Below, piece by piece: positions 25,959 to 35,800 of a stretch of 64,000 nt of DNA. A program made the translations under genes and the position numbers. This DNA comes from Nocardia sp. NBC_01329. GTDB lineage: Bacteria; Actinomycetota; Actinomycetes; Mycobacteriales; Mycobacteriaceae. The stretch is from positions 2,480,001 to 2,544,000 of the forward strand of contig NZ_CP108381.1 of NCBI RefSeq assembly GCF_035956715.1, written 5' to 3'. A model generated the notes under the pieces. The model worked only from the letters and a program-made list of their open reading frames with translations. It was not told where the DNA came from and searched no databases. Each line of letters opens with the position of its first letter. Positions within the stretch are counted from its first letter, which is position 1.

Positions 25959-28058
25959 ATGCTAGACGAACCGGACGGTGGAAGGCCGGTCCAGCGCATC
26001 GGCCCGATCGTGCCGGCCACGGACAACAATCCGTGGAAGGACGTCGCGAAGCAGGTGGCGGCCGGCGATATCGTATTCGAGCCTATCGCGGCACAGACAG
26101 CCGCCGAGGAATGTGTCGAGGCCATCAGTAGGGTCCTGGGCCTCGAGAAGACCATCGCCGGAATGGACACACTCAAGGAGCTGAGCTATCTGCCCTCCGG
26201 TGGACTGCTGGCTACTCAATTCAACAACACTCTCCAGGGCCTGAACACAGTACTGGGCAGCCACAAGTCGGTACTCACCGAAATGCTGCACACGTTCAAA
26301 GAAGCCGGTAAGAAGTACATCGATACCGAACTCGATTCGGCGTGGGGATTCGATAAGCAGACCCGCGAAGCCATGAAGAACAGCTTGGACGGCGTCAAAG
26401 TCAGACCTGCGGACGGCGCGAAAGACTTCTCCACGAAGGCGCCGCAGCTCGGGAAGGACTGGAAGGGGCCGAAGACCGGCCATCAGGATGATGATGGAGA
26501 GGTCACCCCCGGCGGCGTGCGGGATTTCACCAACACACTGGATACCAAGGAATTGCGATCCGTCGGCCTCGACGAGGTCAAGCCCCAGGATCTCGTCCGC
26601 CCGGCCAGCTACCCCGACCGGATGTTCGACAACTTGGGCTCGAACCAGACCCAGCCGGAGTCGTTGTGGCAGGCGCAACTGGAGACCGGGCCGAATCCAG
26701 AGAACCCCGGGATGGCATTGTGGAACGAGCTTTACAAGCTCGGTAAATCTACGGAGAAGGCGATCAAACCGGTACACCACGCCGGGAAGATGTGGGACTG
26801 GATGGCCGGCGAAATGGACGACGCCGTCGGCCAATTCGCCGAGAAGCTGACGAAGATGCCCGAAACCCTCTGGAAAGGCGAAGGGGCCGACGCCGCGATC
26901 GGCGCGGTGAAGAACTACCACACGAAGGCCGACGACCTCACCTCCCGGATGAAGTCGTTCGGGTCCAATCTGAATTACGCCTCGAAGTGGCTGGCCAATA
27001 CCCACAAAGGCATGCCTACCGAGGAGCACCCACCGAAGCCAGTTTCTGTAGACGGTCATGCGACCGATTTGCTCGGCGGTGGCGGAAGCACCGAGGTCAC
27101 AGAGAGCGATGCGGCGAACGACGCCCAGAACGCCAGGGCCCTCGCGATCTACCGGCAGAACATGGAAAACAACTATGTTCAGGGTGTTCAAACTTCATCC
27201 CAGTACATTCCGGCGTTGAATGAACTGCCCGCCACCTCGGCGAAGAAGCCAGGCGACAGTAAACCCGGCAAAGATGACGAAAAAACCGGCCAGGGCGGCG
27301 GGACGGGCCCCGGCTACACCGGCGGAACCGGACCCGGCTACACCGGCGGCGCAGGCCCCGGCCTCACGGGCGGCGCGGGCCCCGGCCTCACGGGCGGCGC
27401 GGGTCCCGCATATACCGGCGCCGGTAATGGCACGAGCGGGAACGACCCGTATGCCACATCACGCCCGGCGCCGACGCCCGTCGACTACAAAATCAGCGGT
27501 CTCGACCCCTCCCAGGTCGACTCCGGAACCGACCCGTCGCTCATCAACCCGGCCGGGGCCGGGGCCAACGGGCTCGGTGAAGCGGTCGGTCTGGGACAAC
27601 AGGGTCTGAGCGGTTTACAGTCCGCGGCACAGGAGGCGGCTCGAGCCGCGGCGCAGGACGCCGCCATGCGCTCCATGCCGAATATGCCCGGCCTCGGCGA
27701 CCCCGCCCGTTCCGGTACACCGAGCGGACTCGGCGGCGCCCGAGCGGGCGGTGTGGGCGGGGGCGCGGGCGGTTCGAGCCCGGCAGCCCCCCTGGTGCGA
27801 GCCGAGACGGAAGCCTCGCGCCTGTTCCCCCGAGCCAGCCTCGCGGGTCCGGCGGCTTCGTCGGCCGCCCGGATGAGCATGCCCGCCGGCGGGATGCCGA
27901 TGGGCGGAACCCCCGGCACGCCGGGCGCGGGCGCGGGCGGTAACCAGGGGCAGCAGGAGAAGGACCACAAACGTCCCACCTACCTCAATTCCAAAGAGCA
28001 TCTGGAGGACGCGCTCGGTGAGGCGCGCACCGTGACCAGGGCTGTCGTCGAAAAATGA
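25959..28058 (+). CDS. large WXG-type ESX substrate with Gly/Pro repeat tail
   Basis: A 699-residue protein starting at ATG 25959 after GGAGG (25949-25953). Residues 20-130 are helical (LGLEKTIAGMDTLKELSY). Residues 250-360 hold a second helical hairpin with a WxG-type turn (Trp305 in TLWKGEGADAAIGAVKNY). From residue 430 it is low-complexity, with five eight-residue units of GPGYTGG type, then Met/Gly/Ala-rich sequence. The C-terminus is charged (KRPTYLNSKEHLEDAL). No catalytic domain is seen. The stop overlaps the start of the EspG-like gene, so the two are probably a substrate-chaperone pair. Confidence 0.75.
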   Translation: MLDEPDGGRPVQRIGPIVPATDNNPWKDVAKQVAAGDIVFEPIAAQTAAEECVEAISRVLGLEKTIAGMDTLKELSYLPSGGLLATQFNNTLQGLNTVLGSHKSVLTEMLHTFKEAGKKYIDTELDSAWGFDKQTREAMKNSLDGVKVRPADGAKDFSTKAPQLGKDWKGPKTGHQDDDGEVTPGGVRDFTNTLDTKELRSVGLDEVKPQDLVRPASYPDRMFDNLGSNQTQPESLWQAQLETGPNPENPGMALWNELYKLGKSTEKAIKPVHHAGKMWDWMAGEMDDAVGQFAEKLTKMPETLWKGEGADAAIGAVKNYHTKADDLTSRMKSFGSNLNYASKWLANTHKGMPTEEHPPKPVSVDGHATDLLGGGGSTEVTESDAANDAQNARALAIYRQNMENNYVQGVQTSSQYIPALNELPATSAKKPGDSKPGKDDEKTGQGGGTGPGYTGGTGPGYTGGAGPGLTGGAGPGLTGGAGPAYTGAGNGTSGNDPYATSRPAPTPVDYKISGLDPSQVDSGTDPSLINPAGAGANGLGEAVGLGQQGLSGLQSAAQEAARAAAQDAAMRSMPNMPGLGDPARSGTPSGLGGARAGGVGGGAGGSSPAAPLVRAETEASRLFPRASLAGPAASSAARMSMPAGGMPMGGTPGTPGAGAGGNQGQQEKDHKRPTYLNSKEHLEDALGEARTVTRAVVEK
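27303..27422 (+). repeat. five 24-bp coding repeats (Gly-Pro-Gly-Tyr/Leu-Thr-Gly-Gly)
   Basis: Units start at 27303, 27327, 27351, 27375 and 27399 and encode TGPGYTGG twice, AGPGLTGG twice and AGPAYTGA. Adjacent copies are nearly identical at DNA level, which suggests recent slippage-type expansion. Confidence 0.9.
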
Positions 28059-28837
28059 CCCGCACCTGGAAATTCACCGACCTCGAATTCTTTGTGGCCT
28101 GGGAGAGTGCGCAGGCCGATATCCTGCCCGCGCCGTTCGTGTTCACCAGCCGCACCCCGCTGTATTACGACCACCAGCGGGAGAAGCGGGCGATCCGGGA
28201 ACAGTTGCGCAGTACCCTCGACCCGGGTTTCGACCGGGTGTTGGATATCGTCGCGCGGCCCGATATCCGCATCGAGATGCACGGTTGGGGTCGGGACCAC
28301 GAGGACCCCGACAGTCAGATCCGGCTTCTCGGGGTCCGCCGTGGCAACGACGGATACCTGCTGAAACAACTGCCGGGCGAAACGGCGTGGCACAGCGGCG
28401 GCTATATCGTCACCGAATACTCACCGCTGGACCTGGCCGCCGCACTCACGGCCGAACTGCCCGAGGTCGCCGCGGGTACGCGCGGCGAAACCGTGCTCGC
28501 GCGCCGCTCCGGCGATCCCGATGTGGACTACACCTACGGGCGTTCGGTCGTCCACGACTCCTTCGACGACACTGTCGAACAGCGAACCGCCGGATTCCTC
28601 GACGCACCGACCAGCGGCCAGGGCATGATCACTATCAGCCAGGGCATTTCCCGGTTCGGCCCCCGCGGAGTGGTCCGGATCCGAATACACTGGCGGGATC
28701 TCGACAACGACGGCCGTTACGCGATCACCCTCGGACCTGCGCCGACTGCTCTGCCCGTGGAAACGAAACAACTCACCGCACAGTTGAACAGCGGCATCGC
28801 GGAGGTCATATCGGCGATCCGGGACCAGCGGCGCTGA
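28055..28837 (+). CDS. EspG-like ESX secretion-associated chaperone
   Basis: A 260-residue protein starting MTRTWKFTDLEFFVAWESAQ, the WxFTDxEFxxxW opening frequent in EspG homologues of Nocardia and Mycobacterium. A mixed alpha/beta core and a C-terminal helix (LTAQLNSGIAEVISAIRDQ) follow. The first four bases (ATGA) overlap the stop of the large WXG substrate gene, so it is translationally coupled to it. This is the second EspG-like gene in the window. It is only distantly similar to the first, suggesting separate client proteins. Confidence 0.7.
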   Translation: MTRTWKFTDLEFFVAWESAQADILPAPFVFTSRTPLYYDHQREKRAIREQLRSTLDPGFDRVLDIVARPDIRIEMHGWGRDHEDPDSQIRLLGVRRGNDGYLLKQLPGETAWHSGGYIVTEYSPLDLAAALTAELPEVAAGTRGETVLARRSGDPDVDYTYGRSVVHDSFDDTVEQRTAGFLDAPTSGQGMITISQGISRFGPRGVVRIRIHWRDLDNDGRYAITLGPAPTALPVETKQLTAQLNSGIAEVISAIRDQRR

Positions 28838-29499
28838 CCAGACCGGCTACGCGCAGCTGTGCCGCCGGGGCATGATCGCCATTCGCACGTCGTTCTCCGA
28901 TTCGGCCCGCGCAGGTTTGGTCCGGATCCGACTACCGGCGAGATCTCCGTGGTCACGCGCCTCATGCCGTCCTCCGTTGCGCCCTCTTCTCCTGACCGGC
29001 GATCGGGCACAACAGGATTCGTGCTATCGGCTTCTGCCGTCTCGTCCTGGCCGGAAACCGAGAAGTCCGGTCGATTCGTCGAGTCGAAGGCCGCGCGCAA
29101 TCGAGTAGCCGCAGCAGCAGCCAATCGATCGACCTCTTCCGGCGTGGACTCCATATCAAGAAGTTCTGCCACTTCGTCCCGCGGCATACCTTCCACAAGG
29201 CGCAGCATCACCACCTCCATCGCAACGTCCCGATCGGGCAGGTCCGACAGCGCTCCTCGGATGGTCTCTATGAACTTCTCGTCGTCGAAGCCGGGATCGG
29301 TGTCAGGGTCGGCCGGCCCTGGGTCACCGACGATGTCGTGCAGGCTCCTTCCGGAATCGTTCACAGCGTCCAAAGACACCACCCGCTTGCGCATGCGCGA
29401 CAGGCCGGCGGTCATATACGACCAAGCAAGGGAAGCAAAGCCAGTGCCAGGGATGATATGTCGGGTCGCCGCATAAAGTAATTCACGACCGCGCTCCAC
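28717..29499 (-). pseudogene. sigma-70-like remnant
   Basis: A frame from GTG 29499 reads ERGRELLYAATRHIIPGTGF and FASLAWSYM (resembling sigma region 2), then LSDLPDRDVAMEVVMLRLVE and EGMPRDEVAELLDM (resembling region 4). The N-terminal part of region 2 is absent: a TAG stands six codons upstream. After about residue 140 the sequence loses domain character and runs antisense into the EspG-like gene. It is likely a truncated gene or displaced effector module; the giant protein upstream has many region-4-like segments. A genuine short gene ending further on cannot be excluded. Confidence 0.45.
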
Positions 29500-29551
29500 G
29501 AACTGTTCGCTTTCCTATTCACCCCAGCGTGCGGTCGCCTCCCTCCGCGAC

Positions 29552-29838
29552 TCAGAGATGCGCTTCGACCACTCGTTCGCGAGCAGCCGCCTCTTCCGGT
29601 GAATCGACCCGCTGCCGGACATATCCGGCCGCCTCGTCGTGGTTCGTGAACAGCGGAGTGTCACTACCGATTTCGAGCGCATGCCGAGCCTTCTGCCACA
29701 GGGAATACCGGTGGAAATCGGCTTCGTCCGGGAACGGCGGTAGTGGAACATACCGGGCGCGTCACCGTACGGTTCCTGCCACCGCACCCGAGTATCCAGA
29801 TCCTGCAGGTCAGGTGTACTCAGCAGCCTCTTGCCCAT
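29552..29838 (-). pseudogene. small gene with an apparent single-base frameshift, downstream of the giant gene
   Basis: ATG 29838, inside the end of the giant gene, opens MGKRLLSTPDLQDLDTRVRW and QEPYGDAP. A sensible continuation (RYVPLPPFPDEADFHRYSLW, then FTNHDEAAGYVRQRVDSPEE, ending VVEAHL) lies in another frame and stops at 29552. That second part has no start codon of its own and begins right after a stop at 29764. One extra C in the C run near 29755 would join the parts into a protein of about 95 residues. Its place directly after an effector gene suggests an immunity or accessory protein, but no family is recognised. Confidence 0.5.
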
Positions 29839-32800
29839 CACCCTCGGCTGTAGGGCGCTGTTCATTCGTGCCCTGCCGACCCGGGCCGGTACCGGGCTCT
29901 CGCCGGGGCACCTTATAAACGAAGTCCGCCGCATGACCTGCCGTGCCGCGGATCAAACGCCCCAGCCAGCCGGACGCTCCCCCGAAGACCGGCCGCGCTA
30001 CATCGCGCACTCTCGTCGCGGATTCGCCGGGAAGAAGGCCGAAGAGTCCATCAACGATGTCCTCGCCGGTGCCGAGGACCAGGCCCGGAGTCTCCCGCAC
30101 GACAACGCTGGCCAAGTAGCGGTCGACGACTTTCATCATGTATTCCTCGGCCGCTCGACTGCCCAGTCTCGACCAGATGAAGGCAGCCAGGTACCGCGCC
30201 CGCAAATACTCGGGGCTCTGCGGCTCGAGCCCTCGGCAACCGGGGAAGTGCAAGGCCGACCACAGGTCGTCCTTCAGGAACTGGGTCCAGATCGCGTACT
30301 CCGCGTCGGTGAGTACATTGCGCATTCTGTCGTGGTCGTCGTCCAGCAGCGGCCTGCCCGAGTAGTACTGCATCTTGCCGAACAAGATCGACACCAACTG
30401 CGGCAACTCGTCCAGCGAGGTGTCACGCAGAAAGGTCCCCCCTCTGGTGGCCCGACTCTTGATATCCGGAGTGCTGGATTTCTGTGGCACATCTTCTGGC
30501 AACGTGCGCAGCTTCCAGACGGTGATGGTCTTACCGTCGCTGGTGATCTTCCGCTGTTTGATGAACAGGGACCGCCAGCTGATCTTGCCATTGCGTATCA
30601 ACTGATCGATCGACAAGCCGGTCACCGCCAGCAAGGCGAGCGTCGCGTAAACGGGCGCACGCTTCAGGACCCGGTTCAGCTCGAGGAAGTCCTTGTCCGT
30701 GAACTCTTCCGCGAAATCCGTCTCACGAACCTTCTCGACAGTCAACGAGAGCAGTGCGGAGATCACCGAGCCCAGCTGGCCCCGGCGCACCTTGCGAAAG
30801 TCTCCGTCCGGGATGTTCATTTCGCGCAGCTTCTCGACATACCGCTTGAACAGAGCGTCGGACCACTTCCCCCGAGCACTGACCCAGTCGGCGCCGAACG
30901 GCTCGCCCGATTCGGGACGTCTGGGAAAGTCCTTCAGGTACCAGTAGGCCTGGGGGTTGATCGCGATCAGTTCGTCGATCGCGGCATCCGTCTGCGCCCA
31001 ATACTCGGCCATATCCGCATCGAAATCGTCCGCGTCACGGCCGGGCGGAGCGTGGTCGGTGTCCGCGATAGGGATGTCCGGGATCGGTGTCGAACCGGAT
31101 ACAGCGGCATCCCGGAAACTCGATAATCTGCGCTTACCCCACGGCAGTCCGGTGATGTATCCCTCGGTGTCGGGTTGCGCCGCCGCCAGACCTGCTCCCG
31201 CACCCTGCCCCGGGCGCACCGACCCACCGTCGCGGTCGAAGGGGAAAGCGAGGACTTCGGTCACGGCCAACGGCGCACGATCCTGCAACCATACCTGGGT
31301 TTCGGCCTCGCCCACCCAGGTCGTCTCCGCCCCGTCGACCATTTCGAACACCACGAGCCGGTCCTGCTCGTCGATCGCCACCCCGAATGCGTGGTCCCCT
31401 TGTTCCCCGAGTCGCATCACCCCGGCGACCGCCCCGCGCGTGCGGCGGACGTGGTCGACGGCCTCGTCCAGCGAGCCGAATACTGCCGCATCGCGTGTCC
31501 AGACCGCACCCAACGCGTCCGCGAAGTCGGGCTTGGTCACGCCCTGGGCCCGGGCCAGTGCGTCGTCGGCGAGCGTACCGAGTTCGCGGCCGGCCACCCG
31601 GCGCACGAACTCCGCTACGAATCGCACCACACCCGGCGCACAGTTGCGCGGCCCGTCGGCCGTGTCACCGGCCGTGATCGGCACATGCTCGCCCACTCCG
31701 TCGCCCACATCCAGCGGGAAAAGGGGATCGCGGGTACTCACGTCGGCAGCAGAGCGGGGCGGGGCGGGCGCGACGTCGAGCGACGGGCCGGTGCCGCGGG
31801 CGGTATGCGGCGGTGCGGATCCAGCGTATGGCACCGAAGGCCGGCCGGTCTCTGCGCGCGGGAGCAAGGTGGCGCCGGAGCCGCGGGCCGAGTGGGCTGT
31901 CGGCACAGCGGTGGTGGTGTCGCGGTCGCCCATTCGCACGGGCTGCCACGAACCGCTGGTGCCGGGCAACAGACCGGAAACATCATCTTTCCTGCGACCG
32001 GACCGATCGTCGTCGTCCTCGTCGAAGTACAACGCGATGTTGTCGCCACCGTCCACCCGCGCGGCGATATCGAGCTGTCGCCCGCCTCGTTCACCGCTGA
32101 GTTGCAGCGTGACCACACCCCCAGCGCCGATCGCGGCGTTCCGGCCCGAACCGCCGAACCGCTCGACGACGGCCACGAACGCACGGGTCACCCGGCGTTC
32201 ATCCCACCCCGTCATAAGTTGTGGAACCAGCGTTTGCGCCAGCAGGACACGCTCCGGCCGGGCGCGATGAAGATGCGTGTGGACCGTAACCTCGCCGTCG
32301 GCGATCTCCATATCCAGTAGCCGGCTGCCATCATGATCGCGGACCTGGACGCGGTACCCCGACGGCAGGGTCTCCACCGGCCAGAGCTGGGCGCCGGTGC
32401 GCGTCAGAACTTCGCCGAGCACGGCGTCCACCGCGACCCGGCTGTCGGGATCGAGACCGGGCAGCCGCCCGATTATGTCCCGGATCGCCGTGGCGGTGTC
32501 GAGTCCGACCGGATGCGCGAGCTCATCGAGCCGGCGCGCCGCGGCTTCTCGGTACGCCAGCACCTCGACGGCGCGAACTACGGGCTCGACAGCGAGGAAG
32601 CGTTCGCACATCGCCACCACGCGGTCGGCGAACAGGAACCGGCCAGGATCGTCGGGCGGCAGCGGCATCCGCTGTTGTTGTTGCGCTCGGCCGAGCAGGT
32701 TGTACATCTGGTCGGCGGTCACCTGTCCCGGAGCGATATCGAGAAATTTCGCCAGTTCGAGGGTGGCGGCATCCCGCTCCCAGATCAATTTCTCCAGAGA

Positions 32801-35800
32801 CGGGGAATCCGGTTGCAGCTGCTGCGGATCGAAACCGTGCTCGTAGGCGATGAGATCTCGGGCGGCTCGCTGGCGGCTGGCTTCCTCATAGGCGCCGATG
32901 ACGGCATCGAGCTGCCGCGCGCGTGCACCCCAACGGTGGTGTTCATCGACCATTTCGGCGGTGGACCGAGTCCATGAGTGCTTCGACCGGTGGAGCTGTT
33001 CCAGCTCGACAGAGGTCGGGCCGAGCCGCGCCAGTCGGTCATCGGTAACCCCGGACCCCGACAATTCGGATCGGATTCGCGATCGCTGTGCCCGCGCCGC
33101 ATCGCGTTCGTCGACCACTGCCGCCAATCGGCCCTCGATGACGTTTGCTGCCAGTGGCAGCGTGAACTCCGGCGCGGACGGCGGAACGCCGTCACGGCCA
33201 CGGGCGACAGTCACCGGAGCACGGTCGTGGCCCCGTGCGTCGTCCCAAACCCAACCGTAGAAATCGGCATATGTACCTCCCGCGAGGCGCGGACCGACGC
33301 GATCCAACAAAGTTCGCACAGCGGCGATTCCGGCGGACCAGCCCTGCGCCGAGGACTCCGCTCCGGGACCACCCGCGGCGACCGCTCGGCGGTGGGCTGC
33401 CATATAGGCGAGCTCCACTGCATCGGGCGGGTCGGTGTCGTGGTCCGCCGCACGCAGCTGGCGCATGGCTTCGGCGCGCGCCGCCTGTGCCAGGGCTTCC
33501 TCCGCCAGGCGTGCGGCGACATATCGGTCGCGCTCGGTCCCCATCAGCTCGGCGGCCGGAGTACTGTGGGTTCGCTTCAGCTGCTCGTGAATATGCGCAG
33601 CAGCGGCAGCCATACGCGCGGCCAGCTCGGCATCGGAACCACCCGCATCGAGCACCAGGATCTTGCGGGCCGGATACAGCCGGTCGTCGGCATGCGCTAC
33701 CAGCAACACTTCGACACCGTTTTCGCGCAGCGCCCGCCGTGCCCAGCGCCCGATCACGGTTTCGCCCAGCATCTGCCGAGCCCGGCGCACGCGCCGTGCC
33801 GAAGTCTGTTCAGCCAGGTCCAGCCGGTCGAGTTCGGGGGGCAGTGTCGGCTCGACTCGTGGGCGAGGTTCCTCGACCACCGCCAACTGGACAGCGCCGT
33901 TCGCATCGCTGGAAGCAGACATGAATACCGAGTTCAGGCCCGCGAACTCGGGATGCAGCTCCAGCGCCGCGGCGCGCAATTCGGCGTGCCCGGTTTCCTC
34001 GGCGACCACGAACAGGTACGGCTTTCCGTCTGCGACCAGGGCAACATGATCGGTCAGCATCCTGCCCTGCTGTTGCCGCAATGTGGCGTGCAGAACATCC
34101 CGCACCACTGTCTTCTCGAGGTCCGTGCGGTGTTCGGCCGCCTCCCGCACCGTGGCCGCACGCCAGGCGATCAGATCCCGCAACTGCAGCGTGGCATGTG
34201 CCCGGCGCCGGTCACCCGCGGGCGAACTCGGCTCCAGCAGCGCGAGGCGTAGCTGTTCCTGTTCGCGGGCGATCGTTCGGTCGAGCACGGCGACGTCTCG
34301 GTACGCCGCGTTTTTCGCCAGTACCTGCCGCCGGATTTCCCTGGCCTGCTCGGCGGTGGTCGGGGTGTGCAGGTTCGGCGCCAGACCGGACTCACGGGTA
34401 GCGAACCAGCCTTCTTCGGCGTACTGCAGGTACCCCCAGGTATCGGCGGCGGCGCTTGCTGTCAAGAAGTTCTCGATCGCCGCGACCCCGGCGCGGTACC
34501 CGGCGTCCTTCAGTTCCGACGCGTGCGCGTCCGGCCGGATCCTGCGCATCCAGTCGACAGCATGGTCGTATGCCCGGCCGAATACCGCGTACACCTCCGG
34601 TTTCTCGACACGGTAGCCACGTTGTTCGAGGGCCGCGGCGTCCATCGCCTCCTGGGCGAACGCTCTGGCTTCATAGGGCACATAGGACTCGACGTATTCA
34701 TCGAGCGAAGAAGTCCAAGGATCCGGCAACGGCAACTTCTCGAATTCGACCTCGTGCTTCCCTTCGTGTGATCTCGCGAGCGCCTGACCGACCAGATCGA
34801 CCCCCCGGTTCTGGATCAGGGTCGTCAGAATCTCCGGGAAGAAATGGCCACTACCGCCCCCGTCCAGTCTCGACACGAACCGGGTCTTCACCGATGAGGG
34901 CAGAGACACCCTGTCGGGGTCGGCCTCCTGCCGTACCGACTCGACCAGATCACCGTGTGTATCCGCGGACAACCCCACCGCCAAATCGAGTTCGTCGAGT
35001 GCCGGTTTCGTTCCGGGCAACTCGATCGAATTCCCGAACCGGTCGAACCCGACTGCCCAGACGCCGCTCGGATCGATCACACCCGGGCCTGTCATCGCAC
35101 CGAAAGGCCCGGACACCCCGAGGCCCGGGTCTTCCACCTGCACTACACCGTCGCGGCAGACCAACCGGAACACATGTCCCAGGGCACCCTCGCCGCCGTC
35201 CCGGTCGGTACCCGTGAACACCAGGATCGACGCACCTTCCCGCTGCGATTCAGGCAGAACCGCGAAGGCATCGGCGACCCCCTGATACGGCCGCCCCGAT
35301 TCCACGGCGAACCGGCGCACCAACCCGAGGTCAGCGCCCGCGATGCGTACGACGTCGCGTAGGAGCATCCCCCGCAACCCGATCTCTCCGGCCGCGGGTA
35401 TCGAAGCCGGATCCAACCAGTCCAGCAGGTCCAGGACCAGGCGCCCGCACTGAGCGGTCGCGTGCCCCGCCTGGCGGGCTCCGGTCGAGTCGTGCGGTCG
35501 CACATAGGCGGCATCTGCGGCCGAGGCATCAGCGCGGCTGGACGGCGCAGTGTCGTCCGCCTCGGCCTCTGTCAACGCCTCGGAGCGGCCCATGGCCGGC
35601 GCCTCGTCGCCACCGGTCCTGTCCGAGCCCTGGGCGTTCGGGTGACGGTGGTGGGCGATCTCGCGGTGTTGCTCCCGCTGCGGGTTCTCACCGATTTCTG
35701 CAGGAAGATGCCGGAACAAATTCTTCGCCGCATTGTCGCGCAGTCGCGTTATCTCCTCCGGGGTGCTGGAGCCCATCGCGGCTGCCGCCTCTTCCACCGA

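Noticed and set aside
27303..27422. CRISPR-like repeat
   Set aside because: Units are contiguous, 24 bp, in frame and lie inside a gene; there are no spacers.
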